Assembly: GCA_009917455.1 (NCBI GenBank)
Contig: QZDS01000008.1
Location: 62,001-126,000 of the forward strand
Length of the DNA: 64,000 bases
Reading direction: 5' to 3'
DNA from: a bacterium 1xD8-48
GTDB taxonomy: Bacteria; Bacillota; Clostridia; Lachnospirales; Lachnospiraceae
The notes under the pieces are model-generated. The model was not told where the DNA came from, ran no database searches, and saw only the letters and a list, made by a program, of their open reading frames with translations. The translations under genes were made by a program, and so were the position numbers. The first letter of the stretch is position 1, and each line of letters starts with the position of its first letter. Shown here one piece after another: positions 9,584 through 17,985 of the stretch.

Positions 9584-10885
9584 ATGTCTAAAAACGAGGA
9601 GTATTGCAAAAAGGCACACATGCTGATTCCGGCAGGCGCCCATACATATAGCAGAACAGATGAAGTCTTTCCCGGGAATGCGCCTAAAGTGATAGAAAGA
9701 AGTAAGGGTGTTTATACATGGGATGTGGACGGCAACAAGTATATTGATTATGGAATGGCATGCCGGTCTGTGACGGTAGGATATGACTATGACAGGATTT
9801 CTGAAGCGGCAATTAGACAGATACATAACGGAAATACAGCAACAAAAGCATCAAAAATTGAGGTTGAGGCAGCTCAGGAGATGTGTAATTTATTTCCTTG
9901 GGTTGAAATGATAAAATTTGCAAAAAATGGCTCTACTGTAACATCGGCAGCGACTAAACTTGCAAGAGCTTATACAGGTAGAAAGTACATAGCTCGTTGC
10001 AGAGAACATTCCTTTTTTTCCTATGATGACTGGTTTATAGGAAGTACTGTTATGAATTCAGGTATTCCGCAGGAAATTCAGGATTTAACATTGCAGTTTA
10101 GCTTTAATGACATTGATTCTGTTAAGAAGTTGTTTGATGAATATAAAGGTGAGATTGCAGCGTTAATTATGGAACCATGTGACACAGAAGAGCCGATAAA
10201 TGATTTTCTTCAGAAAGTGAGAAAATTGTGTACAGATTATGGAGTAGTGTATATCTTGGATGAGATGATAACAGGTTTCCGGTGGGATTTGTTGGGAGCA
10301 TGCAGGTATTATGGAGTTGAGCCTGATTTGGTGACTTTCGGAAAAGGAATGGCAAATGGTTTTTCGGTCGCAGCATTAGGTGGAAAACGTGAAATTATGG
10401 ATTTAGGCGGGCTGACACCCGGGAAAGAGAGAGTTTTTCTTATTTCCACGACACATGGCGCAGAAATGAGCAGCCTTGGAGCTCTTGTTGAAACAATTCA
10501 TGTTTATAAGGAACTTAATGTTACTGAGCATATATGGAATATGGGAAGCAGACTGGTAAGGGGATTGAATGAAATTGCAAGTGAATATTCTTTGCAGGAG
10601 TACTTCTATATTCAGGGGGCGGATTGTTCTCCTAATTTTGTTGTATGTAATAAAGATAAACAACCTTCATTGGAATATAGAACCGTGTTTTGCCAGGAAT
10701 TAGTAAAACAGGGAATCCTTATGCCATATATAGCGATTGCTTATGAGCATACAGAGAAAGAAATTAGTGATACTTTGGAAGCGGCGAGAGAAGCAATGAA
10801 AGTATATAGGGATTCACTCAATGGTGAGGTAGGGCGGTTTATTGAAGGAAATGTAATTAAGCCGGTATTTAGAAAATTTAATTAG
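9584..10885 (+). CDS. Class III PLP aminotransferase (glutamate-1-semialdehyde aminomutase-like)
   Basis: A 433-residue fold-type I enzyme. The PLP-binding aspartate lies in ILDEMITGFR (Asp226) and the Schiff-base lysine in TFGKGMANG (Lys254, counted from ATG 9584). The ATG is preferred over an in-frame TTG at 9578 because of the well spaced GAGGAG upstream. Housekeeping HemL enzymes share this fold, but the context between a methyltransferase and a CMP-sugar synthetase argues for transamination of a keto sugar. No LegC-type DegT aminotransferase occurs in the 3-11.6 kb block, so this protein may install the amino group of the nonulosonate precursor. That substitution is inference. Confidence 0.75.
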   Translation: MSKNEEYCKKAHMLIPAGAHTYSRTDEVFPGNAPKVIERSKGVYTWDVDGNKYIDYGMACRSVTVGYDYDRISEAAIRQIHNGNTATKASKIEVEAAQEMCNLFPWVEMIKFAKNGSTVTSAATKLARAYTGRKYIARCREHSFFSYDDWFIGSTVMNSGIPQEIQDLTLQFSFNDIDSVKKLFDEYKGEIAALIMEPCDTEEPINDFLQKVRKLCTDYGVVYILDEMITGFRWDLLGACRYYGVEPDLVTFGKGMANGFSVAALGGKREIMDLGGLTPGKERVFLISTTHGAEMSSLGALVETIHVYKELNVTEHIWNMGSRLVRGLNEIASEYSLQEYFYIQGADCSPNFVVCNKDKQPSLEYRTVFCQELVKQGILMPYIAIAYEHTEKEISDTLEAAREAMKVYRDSLNGEVGRFIEGNVIKPVFRKFN

Positions 10886-10894
10886 GATGTGACT

Positions 10895-11614
10895 ATGAGA
10901 ATATTGTTTGTTATTACAGCCAGAGGCGGTTCTAAAGGAGTTCCGGGAAAAAATATAAAAATGGTAGGGAAGCTGCCTCTTATAGCATACAAGATAATTT
11001 CTGCAAAAAAATGCAAATATGAAAGTAGAATTATAGTATCGACAGAGGATGCAGAAATAGCACGGACTAGTAAAGAATATGGAGCCGAAGTGCCGTTTAT
11101 GAGACCGGAGGAATTGGCGACAGACTCGGCCAATAGTACAGATGTTATTTTGCATGCTATGCATTGGATAATTGAAAATGATTCTGCACATTACGATTAT
11201 ATTTGCGCACTTGAACCTTCATCGCCATTTGCAAGCTATGTAGATTTGAACCATGCGTTGGATTTAATTGTTGAGAAAGATGCGGATACGTTGCTTGGAA
11301 TGAAAGAGGCTGAAGTAAGTACAAGATTTATTCATCCTTTGGACTTAAATGGTGGTCTGTCAGAATTTTATCATGTAATCAAAAAGTTGCCGAGCGTTAG
11401 GAGGCAAGACCAAAAAAGGGAATATACAATGAATGGCTGCATGTATATAGCAAAATGGGATTATTTTATGAAGAATAAATTATTTCATTCAGAGAAATCA
11501 GTGCCTTATATTATGTCAGCAGAAAACTCTGTGGAAATTGATACAATGCTGGATTATAATATAGCATGCCATATTATAGAAAAGGGGATTATAGATTTTA
11601 ATCTATGGTTATAG
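10895..11614 (+). CDS. neuA: CMP-nonulosonate synthetase (acylneuraminate cytidylyltransferase family)
   Basis: The N-terminus reads MRILFVITARGGSKGVPGKN, the CTP-binding motif of CMP-sialate, CMP-legionaminate and CMP-Kdo synthetases, followed by the RPEELATDSANSTDV and LEPSSPF segments. At 239 residues it is normal for the single-domain family. ATG 10895 is chosen over GTG 10889 because the family begins right at this strand. It activates the nine-carbon acid with CTP, making the donor for a transferase such as the product of the gene at 12438. In a legionaminate pathway it would be called LegF or PtmB. It stands three genes away from neuC. Confidence 0.85.
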   Translation: MRILFVITARGGSKGVPGKNIKMVGKLPLIAYKIISAKKCKYESRIIVSTEDAEIARTSKEYGAEVPFMRPEELATDSANSTDVILHAMHWIIENDSAHYDYICALEPSSPFASYVDLNHALDLIVEKDADTLLGMKEAEVSTRFIHPLDLNGGLSEFYHVIKKLPSVRRQDQKREYTMNGCMYIAKWDYFMKNKLFHSEKSVPYIMSAENSVEIDTMLDYNIACHIIEKGIIDFNLWL

Positions 11615-11639
11615 TGGGAAATCTGAAAAGGTAGTATTT

Positions 11640-12434
11640 ATGAAAGTAGCCTTAGCACAAACCAATATCATATGGGAAGATAAAGCGAAAAATGAGCAGA
11701 GAGCAATTGAATATATTTCGCAAGCAGCTAATTGTGGAGTACAAGCAATATTTTTTCCGGAAATGAGTTTGACTGGTTTTTCTATGAACACAAAGTTGAC
11801 AGCGGAGATGGATAAAAATACCGTTCATAGATTTTGCAATATTGCAGTTCAGTATAATATAGCAATAGGGATTGGCTGGGTAAAAAAATCAGACTGTATA
11901 GCGGAAAACCACTATACGGTTATCAGTGGAAAGGGAGAGGAATTATCGGACTATATAAAAATTCATCCTTTTTCTTATGCTGGCGAAAATATTTTTTTTT
12001 CTGCAGGAAGTGAAATAACTCTTTTCGAATTAGGGAATTATAAATGGAGCAGTTTTATTTGTTATGATTTAAGGTTTCCGGAGATTTTTCAGATTGCATC
12101 GAGAACAGCGGAAGTAATAGTGATTCCGGCGAACTGGCCGAAGCAAAGAGAGGAGCATTGGAAATGTCTTTTGAAAGCGCGGGCAATAGAGAACCAGTGT
12201 TTTGTTTTAGGTGTAAACTGTGTAGGCAATATAAATAATATAGAATATGGCGGCAGCTCTTGTGCTATTTCGCCTGATGGGAAAATAGTGGGGTGTTTTG
12301 AAAACAGAGAAGGAATATTAATTTTTGATTTAGAAGAGAATGTTAAGGAATTACGCGAGAAGTTCTCGGTAAAAAAAGACAGAAAATGGGATTTATATAT
12401 ATCTAAGTATAAAGAGGAAAAAGGTAAGGATTAA
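11640..12434 (+). CDS. Nitrilase-superfamily carbon-nitrogen hydrolase
   Basis: The 264-residue protein has the complete Glu-Lys-Cys triad of the family: Glu41 in FFPEMSLTGF, Lys108 in IKIHPF and Cys141 in SFICYDLRFPE. It also has the LKARAIENQCF dimer-interface helix typical of omega-amidase-like members. Such enzymes hydrolyse (or, with an ammonia donor, form) amides of small carboxylates. It is placed 3 bp ahead of a putative glycosyltransferase and 25 bp behind the CMP-sugar synthetase, so it may process an amide-bearing sugar substituent, or clean up a damaged metabolite. Nothing in the sequence fixes the substrate. Confidence 0.75.
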   Translation: MKVALAQTNIIWEDKAKNEQRAIEYISQAANCGVQAIFFPEMSLTGFSMNTKLTAEMDKNTVHRFCNIAVQYNIAIGIGWVKKSDCIAENHYTVISGKGEELSDYIKIHPFSYAGENIFFSAGSEITLFELGNYKWSSFICYDLRFPEIFQIASRTAEVIVIPANWPKQREEHWKCLLKARAIENQCFVLGVNCVGNINNIEYGGSSCAISPDGKIVGCFENREGILIFDLEENVKELREKFSVKKDRKWDLYISKYKEEKGKD

Positions 12435-12437
12435 TTT

Positions 12438-13868
12438 ATGAACCCTAATGAATTTGCAGATTTGTTCTTGGAATTTGAACATAGAAATAGGATGTTTTCT
12501 ATAAAAGTCAATAATGTACATATATGGCATTTTATTAGATTTAATATTTACTTTGATTTGCTAAGAAAATTAGGTATGGCTGATGCGTTATTAAGTGTTT
12601 CTCAGAATATGAATTCTAAAGCTACGTGGAAAGATGTTGTCATAGAAAAAACTATATGTAACCAGTTTTTTGCCACAAAAAGGGAAGTATTAATAATATC
12701 AAATGGAAGAAAATATAAAGATGGAAAATACTATAAATGTATTTATACATCATTAGTAGATAAATTTTTGAATAATACACATTATGTGTTAGACCCGAAA
12801 AGTGTTGAAAACAGGTTTGAGAGACAAAAAAGTCACAATATAATATACTTTGATGTAGAAAGTTATAAAAAATGGAAAAAAATTAAAATTGCTAATGAAA
12901 TTGTAGCAAAATCTGAAATAAACACACTGATAATAGAAAAAATTGAAAAATATTTTAATATATGCTTTGAATTAGAATACAAAAAAAGATTGTTGAATAC
13001 AATAACTGGTATTATTAATCAGCGAAAATATATGATTAGCTATTATAATTATATACTAAATAAAATTCAGCCTAAAATAATACTCCTGGTTTGTTATTAC
13101 AGTTTCGATAATATGGTCTTGTGTGAGGTGGCAAAAAAAAGAAATATTCCAGTGGTGGAATTACAGCATGGGGCATTAGGTTATACAGCAATACAGTATA
13201 ACTTTTATAAAAAGATGAATCTGAATTGGTTTCCAGATTATTTTTTTTCTTTTGGGTCATTTGTTAAAAACAAAGCCAGATTTCCGATAGCTGATAATAG
13301 AGTTATTCCTGTCGGATTTCCTGAGTTGGAGCAGAATTCTGTTTTATACAAAACTAATAAGGGAACAAAGAAAATAATTTTGTTTATTTCGGAAGGAGAT
13401 AATAAGATTTTTAAGTATGTTAATCTGGTTGCGCAAAAACTGAACCCTCAAAAATACCATATCATATTACAACTACATCCAAAAGAATACTATGATTGGA
13501 AAAAAAATATTGGGAAATATTTATCAGTATCTAATGTTGAAGTAAGAGGCAGTTTTGAACATATTATACATGAATCACTTGGAATGGCAGATTGGGTAAT
13601 AGGAAATTATTCAACAGTACTTTATGAAGCACAGATGTTTGATGCAAAAGTTGTGGTATTGAAGTATGGTTTATATACAATAGTAGAAGAATTGTATCAA
13701 TTAGGATGCGCTTTATTAGTGGATTCGCCAGAACAATTGGTATCTGAAATTGAGAAAGATACATTTTGTCCTAACAGAGAAGCTAGCATATTTCAAAGAA
13801 ACAGTCTAAATAATATACAAATAAACATAAATAAAATCATTAAAAACCATCTTGGTGAAGAGAACTAG
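12438..13868 (+). CDS. Putative GT-B glycosyltransferase, possibly the nonulosonate transferase
   Basis: I do not recognise a named family with certainty. The 476-residue, strongly AT-rich protein has a C-terminal half with GT-B-like landmarks seen in polysialyl/Kdo-type capsule transferases: VELQHGALG (residues 240-248), a LQLHPKE turn (345-350) and DWVIGNYSTVLYEA (386-399), the usual nucleotide-phosphate and ribose-binding region. It lies directly after the CMP-sugar synthetase and nitrilase genes, so transfer of a CMP-activated nonulosonic acid is a reasonable guess. No membrane helix or signal peptide is seen. The N-terminal 200 residues are rich in Lys, Asn and Ile and unassigned. Confidence 0.5.
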   Translation: MNPNEFADLFLEFEHRNRMFSIKVNNVHIWHFIRFNIYFDLLRKLGMADALLSVSQNMNSKATWKDVVIEKTICNQFFATKREVLIISNGRKYKDGKYYKCIYTSLVDKFLNNTHYVLDPKSVENRFERQKSHNIIYFDVESYKKWKKIKIANEIVAKSEINTLIIEKIEKYFNICFELEYKKRLLNTITGIINQRKYMISYYNYILNKIQPKIILLVCYYSFDNMVLCEVAKKRNIPVVELQHGALGYTAIQYNFYKKMNLNWFPDYFFSFGSFVKNKARFPIADNRVIPVGFPELEQNSVLYKTNKGTKKIILFISEGDNKIFKYVNLVAQKLNPQKYHIILQLHPKEYYDWKKNIGKYLSVSNVEVRGSFEHIIHESLGMADWVIGNYSTVLYEAQMFDAKVVVLKYGLYTIVEELYQLGCALLVDSPEQLVSEIEKDTFCPNREASIFQRNSLNNIQININKIIKNHLGEEN

Positions 13869-13885
13869 ACGAGAGGTGTTTTCGT

Positions 13886-15067
13886 ATGGGTAGGGATACT
13901 AACAAACAGAGAATGTGTTTACCTTTTTTCTATGATTGCATTATTGAAAAAAATACAATATATTTTCCAATGGCAAATTACAATGCGATGTGTAAAGCAG
14001 ATTTAGAAAATAATGAAGTTGATATAATAGATATTTTTCCGAATATTGCGAGTGACGAGAGTACGGCTTATACTGGTATGTTTAAATATAAGAATTATTT
14101 CTTATTTTCTCAGCATCCAAAGATAGGAACTGGTATTTTAGTATATAACATTATAGAAAGCAAGTTCTCAATGCTTACTAGTAAAGATGTTCGGTTTTAT
14201 GCTAATGATGTGTTCACATTTGGTGAGGCTTTATATATAGTTTCAAAAGCGAAAGCTGAGATATATAAAGTTGATTTTACAGATTTTTCGGTTAAGAGAA
14301 TTGAGTATAAGATACGTTTAGTAGAAAACGAAACGAACGTAGGTGAAGTGGTCAGAAAGGGAAACTATATTTTTATACCATTTAATACCAATAGGATAGT
14401 GCTTGTATTCGATATGCTAACAGAGACATTTAGATTTTATCAATTTCCAGAGAATATCCCAGTTATTACAACTATGAGTTTTTTTGATGATAATTGGTGG
14501 ATAACAGGAGTGGATAAAAAAATATATGTTTGGAATATGGAAGAAAATACAATATCTGAGAATATTGATTTCCCGTGTAATATTAAATTGTTTTATTCGG
14601 GCGAGACATGGTTTGGCAACAGTTTTATATATAAAAATATATTATGGCTTTTTCCTGTTTATGCGGATGGTATACTTAAATATAATATATTAACGAAAAA
14701 ACTGGAAAAATTTGATATTCCAGGTGAAGAAGAAATGGAAGGAGTATTAGAGGATGGGCGTTTTTTTGTAAGTAAATATGGTATGGTAAGAAGGTTAAAT
14801 AGCGAAGTATTTTTCTTATCCTCAAAAACAAGGATACTTTATGAATTAAATTTGGAAACTAATGATATACAAAGTCATATTTTTAAGGTTAATAATATAT
14901 ATAATGGTAAGTTATATCCGGATAATGCAAATAGAATAGTAGCTGAAAGTTATTATACACAAGGCATTAGGAATTTAATGCATATTCAAAAAGGGAATAA
15001 TCTGATAATAGAAAAAAAGGATGTGTCAGTTGGAGAAGTTATATATAATTGTATGAAAGAAACATAG
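13886..15067 (+). CDS. Hypothetical beta-propeller-like protein
   Basis: The 393-residue product lacks an obvious catalytic motif. It consists of repeated short beta strands with aromatic and acidic ends (for example IYFPMANYNAMCKADL, NIVKR-type turns, ILWLFPVYADGILKYN), the pattern of a WD/kelch-like propeller. No signal peptide is present: the start is hydrophilic (MGRDTNKQRM). It follows the putative transferase with an 18-bp gap and shares its very low GC, so the two may have been acquired together. A scaffold or substrate-recognition role for the transferase is possible; a function cannot be assigned from the sequence. Confidence 0.5.
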   Translation: MGRDTNKQRMCLPFFYDCIIEKNTIYFPMANYNAMCKADLENNEVDIIDIFPNIASDESTAYTGMFKYKNYFLFSQHPKIGTGILVYNIIESKFSMLTSKDVRFYANDVFTFGEALYIVSKAKAEIYKVDFTDFSVKRIEYKIRLVENETNVGEVVRKGNYIFIPFNTNRIVLVFDMLTETFRFYQFPENIPVITTMSFFDDNWWITGVDKKIYVWNMEENTISENIDFPCNIKLFYSGETWFGNSFIYKNILWLFPVYADGILKYNILTKKLEKFDIPGEEEMEGVLEDGRFFVSKYGMVRRLNSEVFFLSSKTRILYELNLETNDIQSHIFKVNNIYNGKLYPDNANRIVAESYYTQGIRNLMHIQKGNNLIIEKKDVSVGEVIYNCMKET

Positions 15068-15096
15068 TAAAATTTGCTAATATAGAGGAGCAGGAT

Positions 15097-16176
15097 ATGA
15101 AGTATGCACTAATCGGATGTGGAAGAATATCTCCTAATCATGTGGCTGCGGCGTTGAAAAATAGGCTGGAGATTATTGCATTATGTGATTGCAAAAAAGA
15201 AAATGCAGTGGATAAAATAAAAAAATTTGACTTATCTGGAAGCGTTAAGGTATATGATGACTATCACGAAATGCTGAGGCGGGAATGCCCACAAATTGTT
15301 GCAATTGCGACGGAAAGTGGGAAACATGCACAGATTGCTTTAGACTGTCTGGACTATGGCTGCCATTTGATTATCGAAAAGCCGATTGCACTTTCTCTGG
15401 GAGATGCTGATAGGATTATTGAAAAAGCAAACAGAATGAATTTAAAGGTTTGCGCATGTCATCAAAATCGATTTAATAAATCTATAAGGAAAATCCGGGA
15501 AGCTGTGGAGAAAAACCGGTTCGGAAAGTTATTCTACGGGACAGCTCATATAAGATGGCACAGAGATTATGAGTATTATGACAGGGCAAAGTGGCGGGGC
15601 ACATGGGAACAGGATGGAGGGGCCCTGATGAATCAGTGTATACACAATATTGATTTATTGCGTTGGATGTTGGGTGATGATATTGAAGAAGTGGTCGGAA
15701 TGACAGACCGGCTTGCGCATGAATATATTGAAGCTGAGGACTTTGGGATTGCCTTAATACGTTTCAAAAATGGTGCGTATGGCATAGTAGAAGGAACTAC
15801 TGACGTGTATCCTCAAAATTTAGAGGAAACTTTATATCTGTTTGGCGAAAAGGGAACGGTAAAGGCTGGGGGACAGTCGGTGAATGTGATTGAGGAATGG
15901 CGCTTTTCTGATATGTTGGACGATTCTGAAACGGTGAAAGCGCAATTCCATGAGAATCCGCCGAATGTATATGGCTATGGGCATACGCCTCTATATGCAG
16001 ATATGATAGAAGCGATTCAAAATGACAGGCAGCCTTATGTAGACGCAGAAGCCGGAAAGAGAGCTTTGGAACTGGTTTTGGCTATTTACAAGTCATCCCT
16101 GACAAAAACTGCAGTAAGATTCCCTTTGAAGGAAGGGGCGACAGGGGAGTTTCGGAAAAAGTTTGTGGTTACATAA
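15097..16176 (+). CDS. WlbA/WbpB-like UDP-GlcNAcA 3-dehydrogenase (intact copy)
   Basis: A 359-residue Gfo/Idh/MocA enzyme that starts MKYALIGCGRISPNH and has EKPIALS (residues 94-100) and CHQNRFN (121-127), features I associate with WlbA/WbpB. These oxidise C3 of UDP-N-acetylglucosaminuronate, feeding an acetyltransferase and aminotransferase that make UDP-GlcNAc(3NAc)A. ATG 15097 is used because GAGGAG lies at 15085-15090; the upstream in-frame ATG at 15049 overlaps the previous gene. The paired acetyltransferase follows at once and a WbpE-like aminotransferase at 20325 completes the module. The UDP-GlcNAc 6-dehydrogenase that would make the substrate is not in the window. Confidence 0.78.
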   Translation: MKYALIGCGRISPNHVAAALKNRLEIIALCDCKKENAVDKIKKFDLSGSVKVYDDYHEMLRRECPQIVAIATESGKHAQIALDCLDYGCHLIIEKPIALSLGDADRIIEKANRMNLKVCACHQNRFNKSIRKIREAVEKNRFGKLFYGTAHIRWHRDYEYYDRAKWRGTWEQDGGALMNQCIHNIDLLRWMLGDDIEEVVGMTDRLAHEYIEAEDFGIALIRFKNGAYGIVEGTTDVYPQNLEETLYLFGEKGTVKAGGQSVNVIEEWRFSDMLDDSETVKAQFHENPPNVYGYGHTPLYADMIEAIQNDRQPYVDAEAGKRALELVLAIYKSSLTKTAVRFPLKEGATGEFRKKFVVT

Positions 16177-16191
16177 CATTAGGAGATTAAT

Positions 16192-16656
16192 ATGGATTAT
16201 TATGTACACGAAAGCAGCTATATTGACGATGATGTTCTGATTGGAGAAGGAACTAAGATATGGCATTTTTGTCATATCCAATCAGGTGCAAGAATCGGGA
16301 GGAACTTTACCATAGGGCAGAATGTTTATATTGGAAGCAATGTTCATATTGGTGACGATGTTAAGATTCAGAATAATGTTTCTGTTTATGAAGGTGTAAC
16401 GATTGAAGATGGAGTTTTCTGTGGGCCTTCCTGTGTTTTCACAAATGATTTGACCCCACAGGCCAGATTTCCAAAGGGAAAGGAAAATTATTTAAAGACA
16501 TTGGTAAAGGAAGGAGCATCAATTGGGGCAAATGCTACGATAATCTGTGGAAATATAATTGGAAAGAATGCGCTGGTAGGAGCAGGAGCGGTTGTGACTG
16601 CAGATGTGGAAGATGGGAATACCGTTATTGGTGTTCCAGCTAGGCCGGTTAGATAA
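16192..16656 (+). CDS. WlbB/WbpD-like hexapeptide-repeat N-acetyltransferase (copy 1)
   Basis: The 154-residue product is almost entirely left-handed beta-helix hexapeptide repeats (IGEGTKIWHF, IGQNVYIGSNVHIG, VGAGAVVTADV). The WHFCHIQSGA segment with its catalytic-type His and the VFTNDLTP loop are typical of WbpD/WlbB, which acetylates the 3-amino group of UDP-GlcNAc(3NH2)A. It sits 15 bp behind the WlbA-like gene with an AGGAG site. The copy at 19804 is closely similar over its whole length but clearly diverged at the nucleotide level, so the duplication is not recent. Confidence 0.8.
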   Translation: MDYYVHESSYIDDDVLIGEGTKIWHFCHIQSGARIGRNFTIGQNVYIGSNVHIGDDVKIQNNVSVYEGVTIEDGVFCGPSCVFTNDLTPQARFPKGKENYLKTLVKEGASIGANATIICGNIIGKNALVGAGAVVTADVEDGNTVIGVPARPVR

Positions 16657-16675
16657 AGGTATATGGAGCAACGGT

Positions 16676-17074
16676 ATGTTGGATATTGGCAGGAGTTTTT
16701 CCGTCGTTTCGGTGGCGGAAGAACAGGTAGTTCAGGATATTGCCAGGGTATCGGGAGATGTTAATCCGATTCATTTGGATGAGAATTATGCGAAAAATTC
16801 TATATTTGGGAAAAGAATTGTACATGCTCTTTTTTGCCATAATGTAATTTCTATGGTTCTGGGAAATCATCTTCCAGGAGAGGGAACTATACTTCTTTCC
16901 CAGAGTTTTCAATATAAAAAGCCTGTGTATATTGGTGATGTGATTGAAACTACTGTAACCGTAAAACAGGTTCTGCCAAAAGAGAAATATGTGTTAGACA
17001 CTATATGCAGGAATCAGAAAAATGAAATTATCCTAATTGGAGAGTCAAAGGTCAAATGGAAAGAAAATCCATAA
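16676..17074 (+). CDS. MaoC-like hot-dog (R)-hydratase/dehydratase
   Basis: A 132-residue single hot-dog domain with the hydratase signature SGDVNPIHLDENYA (residues 26-39, Asp28 and His33 as catalytic pair). MaoC and PhaJ proteins add water to enoyl-CoA or enoyl-ACP to give (R)-3-hydroxyacyl thioesters, or the reverse. The start at ATG 16676 has GGAGC six bases upstream; a longer reading overlaps the acetyltransferase. Its 3' end overlaps the LpxD-like acyltransferase by 19 bp, so the two are translationally coupled and probably work in sequence: MaoC makes an acyl thioester that the acyltransferase puts on an amino sugar. This linkage is inference. Confidence 0.72.
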   Translation: MLDIGRSFSVVSVAEEQVVQDIARVSGDVNPIHLDENYAKNSIFGKRIVHALFCHNVISMVLGNHLPGEGTILLSQSFQYKKPVYIGDVIETTVTVKQVLPKEKYVLDTICRNQKNEIILIGESKVKWKENP

Positions 17075-17973
17075 AAATAGAAGAGATAGAAGATTATTTG
17101 AAAGATTTAGGGATGGAATTTAAGATATATGGAAATAAGGAGTTGGAGATTTTCGGATTTTCTTCTTTGAATCATTATCAGAAAGGTACACTTACGTGGA
17201 TAAAGGAAACGCAGGAAAGAGGTAAAGAACTGCCAACAGTAGCAGTATGCGTCGTCCAACAGGGAGTTGAGATTACAGCACAAACAAAAATTATATCACC
17301 CAATTCTAAAGCAGTTTTTTTTGCCATACTTGAAAAATTTTTTAAAGATACAGATGAACCGGAGGAACCGATTGGGAAAGGGAGCATAATTGGTGAAAAT
17401 GTCAGGATTGGTGAAAACGTCAGAATTGGATGTAACTGTACCATCAGGGGAGAAATTTCTATTGGGAGCGGGACAGTGATAGAAGATAATGTGGTGATTA
17501 GGAACAGGGTAAGCATTGGGTGTAACTGCATTATTCAGTCGTTAGCTGTAATTGGGATAGATGGATACGGCTATTTCGAAGATGCGTCTCAAATGAAAAC
17601 GATGCTTAAACACTTCGGAGGGGTCGTAATTGAAGATAGAGTGTTTATAGGGAGCCATACTAATATCGCCAGAGGAACTATAGATGATACTGTGATTAGA
17701 AGTGGAACTAAAATAGCACCTTCTACGCATATCGGGCACAATAATTATATTGGAGAAAATGCAGCAATCATATGTTCTCAATTATTTGGCAGTGTTCAGG
17801 TTGGAGATAATGCATATGTAACCGCAAGTGTGGTGAGAAATCAGAAAAAAGTTGGAAAAAATGTGGTTGTGGGAATGGGCTCAGTGGTAACGAAGGATGT
17901 GGAGGAAAACCGGGTAGTTTTAGGTGTTCCGGCAAGAGAAATCAGAGTGAACGATGGAAAAGAAAAACTGTAG
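17056..17973 (+). CDS. LpxD-like hexapeptide N-acyltransferase
   Basis: The 305-residue protein has a small N-terminal alpha/beta domain with FGFSSLNHYQKGTLTWIK (about residues 35-52), as in LpxD, then a long left-handed beta-helix from residue 110 (IGENVRIGENVRIG onward) with an HIGHNNYIGENA segment bearing the likely catalytic His. LpxD transfers (R)-3-hydroxyacyl chains from ACP to UDP-sugar amines for lipid A, but a Gram-positive has no lipid A. Here it most likely N-acylates a nucleotide amino sugar, for instance with a 3-hydroxybutyryl group. Overlap with the MaoC-like gene supports this. The C-terminal LpxD helical tail is short or absent. Confidence 0.72.
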   Translation: MERKSIKIEEIEDYLKDLGMEFKIYGNKELEIFGFSSLNHYQKGTLTWIKETQERGKELPTVAVCVVQQGVEITAQTKIISPNSKAVFFAILEKFFKDTDEPEEPIGKGSIIGENVRIGENVRIGCNCTIRGEISIGSGTVIEDNVVIRNRVSIGCNCIIQSLAVIGIDGYGYFEDASQMKTMLKHFGGVVIEDRVFIGSHTNIARGTIDDTVIRSGTKIAPSTHIGHNNYIGENAAIICSQLFGSVQVGDNAYVTASVVRNQKKVGKNVVVGMGSVVTKDVEENRVVLGVPAREIRVNDGKEKL

Positions 17974-17985
17974 GGAGGAGTGGAT

